Assembly (NCBI GenBank): GCA_964447285.1
Contig: CAYURO010000021.1
Location: 13,696 to 77,695, forward strand
Direction of reading: 5' to 3'
From: CAJBNH01 sp964447285
Lineage (GTDB): Bacteria > Myxococcota_A > UBA9042
Length of the DNA: 64,000 nt
The notes below the pieces were generated by a model. It made no database searches, was not told the origin of the DNA, and saw only the letters and a list, made by a program, of their open reading frames with translations. Position 1 is the first letter of the stretch; the number at the start of each line of letters is the position of its first letter. The position numbers were made by a program, and so were the translations under genes. Positions 12,401-19,986 of the stretch are shown piece by piece.

Positions 12401-13215
12401 ACCAGGACGTGTGGCTCGCGCGTCTGACGCAGACGGTCGAGTTGGTGTTCCAACGCACCTTCGGCGGCATGACGCGGGACGAGGCGGTGAGCTTGGTCGC
12501 GCTTTCGGACGGCGGGTTTGCCCTGTTCGGCCGCGCGAATTCCCTGCAGGTCGGCGGTCCGGCGTGGTGGCTCATCCGCACGAACGCGGGTGGTGCGGCC
12601 CTGTGGAAGCAGGTTCATGCTGCCAAGTACGCCGACTATCGCGACGCGACCGGCATCGATGTGCGCCCCGGTGGCGGCTTCCTTCTGGTCGGCGCGGGCA
12701 CCCCGGTCGGCAGCGCAGCGTGGAAGCCCCGCCTGATCGCCACCGACCCGTGGGGCAACGCAAGCTGCGCGACCTCAGGCCAGTGCGCTGAGTTGAACGC
12801 CAGCGGTTGCGATGATCAGAAGCAGTGCACGGCTGACATCTGCACGGCGGCCGAGGGCTGTCACCAAGTCTCGCTACCCGAGGCGGCTCCGTGCGGTCAG
12901 GTCGAGTATTGCGACGCGCTGAAGGTCTGCAAGGCCACCAAGTGCGGCGGCAACGGCTGCGAGCCCGGAGAGACCTTGCAGAACTGCCCGCAGGACTGCC
13001 CGGCCACCTGCGGTGACGGCAAGTGCACGCCCGGTGAGAGTGCGGCCGCCTGCGCCAAGGACTGCGCCGGTTGCGTCAAGACCGCCACGGCCGGCTGCAC
13101 GAATTGCGGTTGCTCGGCATGTGTCTGCGCCAAGGACCCGCTGTGCTGCTCGACGGCGTGGGACGACGGTTGCGTGGTGCTGTGTAACGAGTGTTCGCCG
13201 GGCCTCTGCAAGTAG
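9472..13215 (+). CDS. Giant Cys-rich lipoprotein with seven-repeat beta-propeller
   Basis: 1,247 aa. ATG 9472 is chosen because GGAGG lies five bases upstream; ATG 9460 is possible. The signal peptide ends in a lipobox (TLAAC), followed by an Asp/Ala/Val/Thr tether of about 45 residues. Residues ~80-730 are a chain of small Cys modules of at least two kinds: 'C.....C......C' pairs, and later 'DD.NACT...C' modules. Residues ~730-1095 carry seven evenly spaced '[LTR]..DGG[FIV]....G' motifs (LPDGGAVVAGT, LSDGGFALGGT and so on), which predicts a seven-bladed propeller. The C-terminus returns to Cys modules (CGDGKCTPGES). I infer a surface-exposed, disulfide-stabilised protein; ligand unknown. Confidence 0.8.
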   Translation: MSRLGSRQHCPCLLRALFLSLTLTFAVTLAACGNDPVETADTAAVTDVSGDEVAEDADDGVDSAADAVTDAGDTVVGLPCKIDVDCANAGGKCNTYTYLCGECVVSADCKTQPAVCEASLCVAQTPCTASADCKASGKVCDPTDNVCVACVTSSDCAQGLECHARLCLTPGPACASTNDCKGGKVCDKAAGKCAECAVDGDCEAYLHCEEGVCSVDACGAGQTQCDAQDKIRKCKSNGSGWVVETCPENEVCASGLCQSPACDPGSKACEGNDVITCNATGLGWSTPKACEGNDTCQSGQCVSSLCVADEKKCGDGAVLVCKSDGNGWTVAPCPIQPGTPGQACVLEGGVPKCIPLLCASGMGYCEGTMAMKCAPDGMSADLVTDCGTVAKQICSGGQCGPQKCNPGDQICADPGTQAVCVDGSVGWTKKPCPEGSGCTDGVCLQLLCPAAEFFCEGNVLQECSESGTSATLIEDCAVSGNVCYQGKCSPLLCKAGATQCKGGQIDTCDQSGMFYTASDCPDGETCAGGLCKPIICQAGVSYCETGKSMKCDPTGTATTVAEACAGAKPFCLDGVCSDKACVPGVFKCDGTTLKTCKPDGSAWSDQSCVDPKPCTNDICDPVAGKCKYTAKNCDDANACTTETCDAVKGCLYVSVVNGTACNDQNACTASDACEAGSCKGGTAACDDGNACTDDSCDPQSGCKHMGNIGLCTTDDGACGQCANSTCTSLGPSKVWDRVFATASTGYTPTEVVRYALAALPDGGAVVAGTTKVANGLAATLLRVSDKSQVSWEKQYPMGTGTIHTVVRLSDGGFALGGTISESGVDKALLIRVKDDGESAVSTFYSQQSDTRGLIALPDGGVAMYGNLFKKACYLALIKDDGTKVGTGTTYEAKSGAGTDDQECNGIARLPDGSFVMVATVLTTPTKVMVRKVDSTGKLLYSKLIEAPQNLQGLAVVTTPDGGIGVSGSVFQTTGSGHQDVWLARLTQTVELVFQRTFGGMTRDEAVSLVALSDGGFALFGRANSLQVGGPAWWLIRTNAGGAALWKQVHAAKYADYRDATGIDVRPGGGFLLVGAGTPVGSAAWKPRLIATDPWGNASCATSGQCAELNASGCDDQKQCTADICTAAEGCHQVSLPEAAPCGQVEYCDALKVCKATKCGGNGCEPGETLQNCPQDCPATCGDGKCTPGESAAACAKDCAGCVKTATAGCTNCGCSACVCAKDPLCCSTAWDDGCVVLCNECSPGLCK

Positions 13216-13272
13216 GCCACTCGTTCGCGCTTTCCCAAATGACCGGACCTGTCGCTTTCAGCGCCCTTGGAC

Positions 13273-15684
13273 TCAGCCTGGGGCCAGCGGACACATCTTC
13301 TCGGGGAACGAACGTTCACCCAGCTTGGCGAACTCGCAAAACACCATGCCATCGGAGATCTTGGTGATGATGCCGGCTCCATAGCGGGCGTGCCGGACGG
13401 CCTGTCCCTGACGCCACGGGCTCACCTGCGGTGCCACGTCTTCCTCAGACGCTGACTGGGCTTGCCCCCTGATTCCTGCGCCGAAAACCGGACTCGCCTC
13501 AGGCGTCGCCTCTGGAGCATCCAGCCACCGCGTCGACGCCACCGGCAGCGGCAACAGGTAGGGGCTAGGCATCGCAAGTGCCTGCGCGTGGGCGGGTTGC
13601 GTGTGGTAGGACAGCTCGACCTCATCCTTGGCGCGCGTGATGCCGACGAACAGCAAGCGGCGTTCTTCGGCGTCGGCTGCGGGGTCGCCCCAGGTGCTGG
13701 CCAGTGGGACCATGCCTTGATTCACGCCGCTGATGAAGACGTGACGAAATTCAAGGCCTTTCGCTGCATGCAGGGTCAGCAGCTTCACCGACTCGGCTTG
13801 TGGGTCGACCGTCTCGGCGATGGCTCCCAGACCTCCCAGAGCTGTCTCGTCCAGCGCTCGTTCGAACGCCTGCCGGACCGGACCACCGTCTGTGGCGCAG
13901 AACCGCTCGACACTCGCCAGCCACTGCCGCGCGTGTTTCAGGTCACGAGGGTGCTCCGCAGACGCCGGGCGCAAGCGCAGGGGCAGGGCCAGTTGCACCT
14001 CCAAAACCTCGGCCAGGCCGTCGGCGTCGGGCAGGGCGTCGAGCCAGCCCCCCAGAAGCTCCAAGCGTTCACAGAGGTCTATGGTCTCGATCAGGACCTT
14101 TCGCGACCCGGATCCGGGGAGACTTGGGTCGCCGGCCGTCCGCTTGTCCGTGTGCCGGTGCTGCAGAAAGGCCTGTGCAGCGGCCAGACCGTCGAGGGTG
14201 TGCTTGTCGCGAAACCCTTGGTACGACTTGAGGTTCCATGCCTTGGCGGGCAAGCAGCCGTAGGCAGGGTGGGTCAGGGCCGAGCGAACACGCTCTGCGT
14301 CCCCCCCTTGAACGGCCGCTTGCAGCAGGCGAAGCAACCACGCCGCCGCCGGCTGGTCACGCAGGGTCGCACGTGTCGGCTCCTCGCAAGGGATGCCGCG
14401 GTCGCTCAACGCCTCGCGGAACACCTCACCCTGTCGACGAGTCCGGAACAGAATCGCGACTTCGCGGTAGGGCACGCCCGCTTGGTGCAGCCGTGCAATT
14501 CGCTCGCAAAGGTACTGCGCCTCAAGGAACGGATTGTGGTGCCGACGGATGGTGACAGGTGCCCCCGGATCCCTTGTGCCCACGAGCGGTTGGCCGCCGC
14601 TCGGCTGCTGGAAACCCAGCACCGATCTCGCGCAGGCCAGGATGCTGGAGGTCGAGCGGTAGTTGACGGGCAGGGTATGCGTCGTGCATCCGAACTCCGC
14701 CTGCACTTGGTCGAACAGCTCGGGTGTACTGCCTCGCCAAGCGTAAATGACCTGCGACGGGTCGCCCACCGCAAACAAGCGGGTATCGGGCCCTCGCAAG
14801 CGCCGCAGGAGCTCGAGTTGCCGACCATCGCAGTCCTGAAACTCGTCCACGATGACCCAGCGCGGGTACTGGAACGCATCGCCGGGCTGAGCCAGCAACG
14901 CGGTGGTGTGGGCGATCAAGTCGTCGAAGTCCATGACGTTGCGCTGGATCTTCTCGTCCACCGCCAACTGCGCCAGTAGGGGCAGGTCGTCGTCGGCGCG
15001 CATCGCCCCGTACCGCCGCTCGCCACGCGCCAAGGCCTCCAAGCGTTGGGGCAGCTTTGCGGTGTACTTCACGTTCAACCGGTGTTGGGCGATCAGACGC
15101 TCCCACAGCGCCTCACTTCCGGCCTGGTCCAGCACTGAGAACCCGCGTCGAAACCCAAGGTTCCCGACCGGCAACACCCGCGACAGCAGCGACCGGGCGA
15201 CGGAGTGGAACGTGCCCATCAGCCAGAAATCCTGTGGCGTGTGCGGCAACCCCGCGTCCGCCAGCGCCTCGATGCGCGTCCGAATCTCGCCCGCTGCTTT
15301 GTGGGTGAACGTCAGGACGGCCATCTCTCGCAGCGGCACGTCCTGAATCAGGTGCAGATACAGGATCTTGTGGACCAGCACCGCCGTCTTGCCGCTGCCC
15401 ACCTGTGCGCGCACCAACGCTGCCGGCTCGTCCGAAAAGACTGCGCGCAGCTGCCACGGGTTCAGCCGCGACAGGCTCTGGTGCAGCAGTGGGTGGCGGT
15501 CGCGGACCACGTCCAGCTTGGTCTGGAGCTCGACTGGCAAGGGCTCCGCCAGTGCGGCGGCTGCGGTGACACTTGCGGGGGCCTCCGCGGGACCTTGAGG
15601 GCCGAACAACGCCCTTGCAGCCGCCACCGGCCCGTCGGCCTTGTGTCGGCTGTCGCGGAGCTGGCGGCGGAGGTCTTTGAACAT
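13273..15684 (-). CDS. UvrD/Rep-family superfamily 1 DNA helicase
   Basis: About 803 aa from ATG 15684; the frame extends upstream to 15867 but would run through the operator. Walker A is AQVGSGKT (residues 93-100), Walker B VDEFQD, motif III GDPSQVIYAWRG, motif V TLHAAKGLEF, and motif VI FVGITRAK. The C-terminus (about residues 750-800, VRHARYGAGIITKI) is the Tudor-like tail seen in UvrD/PcrA. It is a 3'-5' translocase by family. The ~75 residues before the Q-motif-like segment are unusual and Ala-rich. A promoter and SOS-like operator lie just upstream, the same as for the MrfA-like helicase, so its role is probably in damage repair. It converges on the giant lipoprotein. Confidence 0.9.
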   Translation of the reverse strand: MFKDLRRQLRDSRHKADGPVAAARALFGPQGPAEAPASVTAAAALAEPLPVELQTKLDVVRDRHPLLHQSLSRLNPWQLRAVFSDEPAALVRAQVGSGKTAVLVHKILYLHLIQDVPLREMAVLTFTHKAAGEIRTRIEALADAGLPHTPQDFWLMGTFHSVARSLLSRVLPVGNLGFRRGFSVLDQAGSEALWERLIAQHRLNVKYTAKLPQRLEALARGERRYGAMRADDDLPLLAQLAVDEKIQRNVMDFDDLIAHTTALLAQPGDAFQYPRWVIVDEFQDCDGRQLELLRRLRGPDTRLFAVGDPSQVIYAWRGSTPELFDQVQAEFGCTTHTLPVNYRSTSSILACARSVLGFQQPSGGQPLVGTRDPGAPVTIRRHHNPFLEAQYLCERIARLHQAGVPYREVAILFRTRRQGEVFREALSDRGIPCEEPTRATLRDQPAAAWLLRLLQAAVQGGDAERVRSALTHPAYGCLPAKAWNLKSYQGFRDKHTLDGLAAAQAFLQHRHTDKRTAGDPSLPGSGSRKVLIETIDLCERLELLGGWLDALPDADGLAEVLEVQLALPLRLRPASAEHPRDLKHARQWLASVERFCATDGGPVRQAFERALDETALGGLGAIAETVDPQAESVKLLTLHAAKGLEFRHVFISGVNQGMVPLASTWGDPAADAEERRLLFVGITRAKDEVELSYHTQPAHAQALAMPSPYLLPLPVASTRWLDAPEATPEASPVFGAGIRGQAQSASEEDVAPQVSPWRQGQAVRHARYGAGIITKISDGMVFCEFAKLGERSFPEKMCPLAPG

Positions 15685-15721
15685 CGCGACACGGGCCGCA
15701 AGTCCGGGGCGGCAGCGGGGG

Positions 15722-15752
15722 ATGGTAGGCGAGACTGAACGGATGTCCAGTG
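15722..15752 (-). promoter_or_regulatory. SOS-like operator and promoter of the UvrD-family helicase
   Basis: Read on the minus strand, CTGGACATCCGTTCAG (15735-15750) is an imperfect palindrome CTG(G/A)AC-N4-GT(T/C)CAG. The TGGACA at 15744-15749 serves as -35 and TACCAT at 15722-15727 as -10, with a 16-bp spacer, so a bound repressor would cover the -35. The 21 bp at 15732-15752 recur exactly at 19854-19874. The sequence fits 15 of 17 positions of the M. xanthus LexA consensus as I remember it (CTRHAMRYBYGTTCAGS). Confidence 0.7.
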
Positions 15753-15763
15753 AGATCGGGCGG

Positions 15764-16975
15764 TCAGGGCACCGACCTGGCGCAGCGGAAGCCTTGGCTC
15801 GCGTACTGCTCTCCCGGTCCGACCGGCACGCGGGACGCCACACGCAGCTCATCAAGGGGGTGAGCAAAGCTGCCGCCCTTCATCACCTTGTAGCTCGAGC
15901 CGCCCGGTCCCTGCGGGTCGACCGCGGCATCCGCGCTGTACGGGCCGTACCAGTCGGCCACCCACTCCTGCACGTTGCCCGCCATGTCGTAGAGGCCATA
16001 CCCGTTCGCGGTGCCGGTGGTGCCGACGACGGACGTCAGGCCGGTGTTGCAGCCGATGTCCTCGGTCTTGAACGACGCAGAGTGGGCCAACTCCTTGGTG
16101 CAGGTCGGATCGTCGTCGCCCCACGGGAACTTGCCGGCCTTGCCGCCGTGTGCCGCCCGCTCCCACTCAGCCTCGGTCGGCAGTCGGCCGCCGGACCACT
16201 TGCAGAAGGCGTTGGCATCGTCCCAGTGCGCCCCGTTCATCGGGTGCTTGCCGCGTCCGTCCTTGCCCCAGTTGAACCATTCCGCGAACATCCACTGGGC
16301 AAGCCCGCAGGCGTTCTGACCGACGCAGCCCTGATACCGCTCGACGGTGACCTCGTAGGCGTCCAGATAGAACCCCTTGACCGTCACGGTGTGCTGCGGG
16401 CTCTGGTCTGCCGGGCAAGTGTCGCCGGTGGCGCAGCCCATCTGGAACGTGCCGCCGGGTACGTAGACCATGCCGTCGGGGGCGTTCTTCGCGCACGCGC
16501 CGGCCTTGCAGGTGGTGCCGGTGGGGCAGAACTCCTCCTCCCAGCCCGACCCATCGGTCTTGCAGGTCGCCAGCGTGTCGCCCGCGCACATGGCAACCCC
16601 GGGCACGCAGGACAGGGCAACGTCGCCTGCAACGTCGTTCGCAACATCGTTCGCAATATCGTCTGTGCTGTCCTTGACGGCGTCGGGTGCGGTGTCCACC
16701 TGAATGTCCTGTGCAACGTCAGGGGCTACATCCACATGGGTGTCAGGCACTTGGGTCCCGTCTTGTGTGTCCTCTCCGTCGGTTGCGGTCGCGTCAGTTC
16801 CTGGGTCGGCCACTTCCGTTGCGTCATCGGCCACTTCCGCCAAGCCGTCGGGCAAGGTGTTATCGGCGTCGGAGAAGGCAGCCTCGGGGGGCAGTTCCTC
16901 GACGCCAGAACACGCCGCAACGATGGACGAAGAGAGCAGCAGGATCAAATAGATCAAGATAGATCGGTGAAGCAT
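15764..16975 (-). CDS. Lipoprotein with sulfatase-modifying-factor (SUMF1/PvdO) fold
   Basis: About 403 aa from ATG 16975, giving a signal peptide with lipobox VAAC. An Asp/Thr/Ala/Val-rich tether of roughly 100 residues follows, then a short Cys module (CVPGVAMC…), then the FGE-sulfatase domain (about 155-403): MVYVPGGTFQMG, YEVTVERYQ, GGRLPTEAEWE, MAGNVQEWV, MKGGSF, GFRCAR. The Cys pair that oxidises sulfatases in true formylglycine-generating enzymes, just after the GGS(F/Y) motif, is absent here (the segment reads AHPLDEL). It is therefore unlikely to generate formylglycine; related domains act as C-type-lectin-like binding or modifying modules. It sits between the two SOS-linked helicase genes but has its own upstream gap. 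Confidence 0.85.
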   Translation of the reverse strand: MLHRSILIYLILLLSSSIVAACSGVEELPPEAAFSDADNTLPDGLAEVADDATEVADPGTDATATDGEDTQDGTQVPDTHVDVAPDVAQDIQVDTAPDAVKDSTDDIANDVANDVAGDVALSCVPGVAMCAGDTLATCKTDGSGWEEEFCPTGTTCKAGACAKNAPDGMVYVPGGTFQMGCATGDTCPADQSPQHTVTVKGFYLDAYEVTVERYQGCVGQNACGLAQWMFAEWFNWGKDGRGKHPMNGAHWDDANAFCKWSGGRLPTEAEWERAAHGGKAGKFPWGDDDPTCTKELAHSASFKTEDIGCNTGLTSVVGTTGTANGYGLYDMAGNVQEWVADWYGPYSADAAVDPQGPGGSSYKVMKGGSFAHPLDELRVASRVPVGPGEQYASQGFRCARSVP

Positions 16976-16989
16976 TCGATGCCCTGAGT

Positions 16990-17003
16990 CCGCACCTGTG
17001 CGG
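16990..17003 (-). other. Small perfect hairpin between mrfA-like gene and SUMF-fold lipoprotein
   Basis: CCGCAC at 16990-16995 and GTGCGG at 16998-17003 form a 6-bp stem with a 2-nt loop, 53-67 bases past the helicase stop and 15-28 bases before the lipoprotein start. It may terminate the helicase transcript or structure the lipoprotein leader. There is no T-run, so the call is weak. Confidence 0.25.
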
Positions 17004-17056
17004 TTGTCACTGAGCATCGTAGCAGCCGGGGCCGGTCAGGTCACCGGTGCTCGCCC

Positions 17057-19816
17057 TCAATTGACCGTCTTGTCCTCGACCTTCACGACGAAATCGCCGC
17101 CCAGCACGTAGCCGCTCGCCAGCTCGGCGTTGGCCTCGTGCTCGGTCTCGGGCACCTGCTGGGTCAGGTCGTCATGGCGACGCTTGAGCTTGATGGCCTT
17201 GCGGGTGGCTGTCTCTCGCTCGTCCGCGCCGACCTCGACCATCAGACGCCAGTCTCGCGGCACTTCCACTTGCGACTCCAGCGCTTGCCGCAGCCGACCG
17301 TGGGTTCGCTCCTCCAGCAGCCAGTCGCGCAGCCCCGGACTCGCCACCTTCAGCAGCAATCGCTCGCCGAACTGCTGCACCTGCGCCTGCGCCAGCACCT
17401 CGACGCCGGTCGCACGCGACTGACGCAGCCCCGCCAACACCTGGTCCCAGCGGGTCACCAAGTCCGTCCACGGCACGCGCACCGCCGCCGGTGCGGGGCT
17501 GCGGTCCTGCGTCGACGCGGGCGGCATCAGATCTGCCGGCAGCGCCGTGACCTCGCGCAACCCCTTGAGCGACCAAGCGATCAGCCGCCGGTCCCGCACG
17601 TAGTCGCCCACACACGCCGGACACCCTCGCGTGCAACGGCAGTGCTCGACCAGCCGGATGGCGTCCTCTACCAGCTCGCTGGCGAAGTCGAACGCCTTGG
17701 CCGAATACCCCAAGCCACCGGTGTAGCTGTCGTACAAGATCAGCGCGGTCACGGTCTTGCCGGTCTCTTCGTCGGCGTAGTGGAAGCTGGTCGCGCGCAA
17801 GTCGGCCTTCTCGGCCATGGTGCGCAACCGGGCGACCGAGTGCAGGGCGTGCACCATCCCGGCCAAGGCATCGCGACGCTCCGCCCCCAGCACCTTCAGC
17901 ACCCGCTCGGGCACCGCGATCCACAGCGCTTCGGTTTCCAGCTGCAGGCGCAGGGGTTCGTGCAGCTGCTCGTAGCCCAGATTCTGGTGGTTGTGAAACT
18001 CGAGCATTTTGTAGCCGATCACGGCGTCGTCGACCCGGACGTCGCCGAAATAGGCCTGCGCGACGGGGGCTTGCGCGGGATCTTCCGGGGCGAGAGCGGC
18101 CACGGCCTTGACCTCTTGCGTCAGCAGCACGTCGATGCTCGTGCGTACGTCGGGCTGCGTGTAGAAGTTCTGCTCGACTGGCACAACCGTCGCCACATGT
18201 GCCACCAGGTCCAGCGTCTCGACCTGGTACTGGATGCCGTCGTGCAGGTACACGGCGCGTGTGTGGGCCTCGCGGTACACCTGGGGGCGATCCATCTCGG
18301 TGATCGTCATTCCCGTGTCGCGGTTGACGATCTTGAAGCGATCCTTGTGCAAGTTGCGCAGGCTGAACTCGCCGGCGGGGAACGGACCTCCTGCCCAGTG
18401 GTAGCTTCCCAGCACCTCGCGCAGCTCGCCCGCTTTTTGCAGCACGCCGACGATCTCGCCCAGGTCGGGAAACGTCGCGGCGTCGTCCAGTGTCAAGGGC
18501 AATTCCGCTGCCGCTGCGCGCACGTGGGCCAGCTGGATCGCCAGGTTGTCGCGGTCGACCACAGCGTGCTCGGCGGCCTGACCCACCAGCCAGTCGGGGT
18601 TCTCGGCGATGTACTGGTCGGCCGCGTCTACGGCGAGCATCAGGATGGCGTGGGCGACCTCGTTGCGGCGACCCGCGCGGCCCATCTGCTGCCAGAAGCT
18701 GGCGCGCGTGCCCGGAAAGCCAGCCTGCACGACCACTTGCAGGGCACCGATGTCGATGCCCAGCTCCAGCGCATTGGTCGACACCACGCCCAGCAACCTG
18801 CCGTCGATCAGGTCGCGCTCGACCTTGCGCCGCTCTTCCGGGGTGTAGCCGCCGCGATAGCCCGCCAGCAAGTAGCTCTCGTCGTGTCCGGCGATGTCCG
18901 ACAACCGGTCGCGCGACTCCTTCAGCACGATCTCCGTCTCCTTCCGGCTGCGGCAGAAGGCGATGGTGCGGTGGCGCTTCTCGACCAGGTGCGGGATCAA
19001 CTGCGCCATCTCTCCCGTGACCTGCTTGCGCGTGTCGTTTTCCTGCATCGGCGGTTGCCAGAAGTGCACGATCTTGCCGGCCGAGGGCGAGCCGTCCCGG
19101 TCCACCAGCGTGAACGGCCGGTGGCACAGCGTCTCGGCGTGCTCGCGGGCGTTGGCGATCGTGGCAGAACTGCACAGAAATTGTGGGTTGGAGCCGTAGT
19201 GGTGACAGATGCGCAACAAGCGACGCATCAGGTTGGCAAAGTGGGCGCCAAACGCGCCGCGGTACGTGTGCAGCTCGTCCAGCACGATGAACCGGACGTT
19301 CCGGAAGATGTGCGAGAAGCCCTGCCGACCGTGATGGGGCAGCAGCGCCGTGTTGAACATGTCGGGGTTGGTCAGGATCAGGTTGGCACGGTCGCGGATG
19401 CGGGTGCGCTCGGCGGGAGGGGTGTCACCGTCGTAGACACCGGCCTCGATGCGTCTGCCAGTCAGCCCGTCGGCCAGACCGATCACGCCCCGCAATTGGT
19501 CTTGGGTCAGCGCCTTGGTCGGAAACAAGAGCAGCGCGCGCGCCGACGGGTCCTCGAGCACCGACTGGATCACGGGCAGCAGGTACGACAGAGACTTGCC
19601 GCTTGCGGTGCCGGTGGTGACGACGACGTCCTCGCCAGCGCGCGCCGCCCGAAAGGCATCGGCTTGGTGGCTGTACAGCTGCGTGATGCCGCGCTGGGCC
19701 AGGGCGTCGCGCAGAGCAGGGTGGAGATCAGTTGGAAAATCGACGAGATCCGCAGGACGCGCTGGGATCTCACGGGTGGCGACGATGCGGTTCTGGAAGC
19801 GTCCAAGGTGCAGCAT
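17057..19816 (-). CDS. MrfA-like DEAD/DEAH-box helicase with DUF1998 zinc-binding domain
   Basis: About 919 aa from ATG 19816, which has GGAG six bases upstream. The frame opens at 19999 but that would include the promoter. Walker A is TTGTASGKS (residues 67-75), the DEXH box is LDELHTYRG, and motif VI is QMGRAGRR. A DUF1998 four-Cys cluster, HCRCTRGCPACVGDY, lies near residue 735. This is the layout of Bacillus MrfA, a helicase that acts in mitomycin-C/crosslink repair with its zinc cluster, and of yeast Hrq1 relatives. The C-terminal ~170 residues after the cluster are less conserved. Its operator is identical to that of the UvrD-family gene. Confidence 0.88.
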   Translation of the reverse strand: MLHLGRFQNRIVATREIPARPADLVDFPTDLHPALRDALAQRGITQLYSHQADAFRAARAGEDVVVTTGTASGKSLSYLLPVIQSVLEDPSARALLLFPTKALTQDQLRGVIGLADGLTGRRIEAGVYDGDTPPAERTRIRDRANLILTNPDMFNTALLPHHGRQGFSHIFRNVRFIVLDELHTYRGAFGAHFANLMRRLLRICHHYGSNPQFLCSSATIANAREHAETLCHRPFTLVDRDGSPSAGKIVHFWQPPMQENDTRKQVTGEMAQLIPHLVEKRHRTIAFCRSRKETEIVLKESRDRLSDIAGHDESYLLAGYRGGYTPEERRKVERDLIDGRLLGVVSTNALELGIDIGALQVVVQAGFPGTRASFWQQMGRAGRRNEVAHAILMLAVDAADQYIAENPDWLVGQAAEHAVVDRDNLAIQLAHVRAAAAELPLTLDDAATFPDLGEIVGVLQKAGELREVLGSYHWAGGPFPAGEFSLRNLHKDRFKIVNRDTGMTITEMDRPQVYREAHTRAVYLHDGIQYQVETLDLVAHVATVVPVEQNFYTQPDVRTSIDVLLTQEVKAVAALAPEDPAQAPVAQAYFGDVRVDDAVIGYKMLEFHNHQNLGYEQLHEPLRLQLETEALWIAVPERVLKVLGAERRDALAGMVHALHSVARLRTMAEKADLRATSFHYADEETGKTVTALILYDSYTGGLGYSAKAFDFASELVEDAIRLVEHCRCTRGCPACVGDYVRDRRLIAWSLKGLREVTALPADLMPPASTQDRSPAPAAVRVPWTDLVTRWDQVLAGLRQSRATGVEVLAQAQVQQFGERLLLKVASPGLRDWLLEERTHGRLRQALESQVEVPRDWRLMVEVGADERETATRKAIKLKRRHDDLTQQVPETEHEANAELASGYVLGGDFVVKVEDKTVN

Positions 19817-19843
19817 GACTGGCTCCAAGCGGGCAGGACTCGG

Positions 19844-19874
19844 AGGATAGACAAGACTGAACGGATGTCCAGTG
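19844..19874 (-). promoter_or_regulatory. SOS-like operator and promoter of the MrfA-like helicase
   Basis: The minus strand reads CTGGACATCCGTTCAG at 19857-19872. The -35 TGGACA is 19866-19871 and the -10 TATCCT is 19844-19849, spacer 16 bp. The predicted transcript starts near 19837, about 20 bases before the ATG. The core and flanks are identical over 21 bp to the site at 15732-15752, while the spacer sequence beyond the shared part and the -10 differ. Conservation is therefore centred on the palindrome, as expected for a repressor site. Confidence 0.7.
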
Positions 19875-19986
19875 GTAGGCTGCTTCCCCCCCCTCGATCC
19901 ACGCATCTCCCGCCGCAACGCATTGACCCCGGCTCCCGCACCCCTATGATCCCCGCCGCCGCGTTCCCCACCGCGCAAGGATTCCC

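Noticed and set aside
15764..16975. True formylglycine-generating enzyme
   Set aside because: The two catalytic cysteines after the GGS motif are missing.
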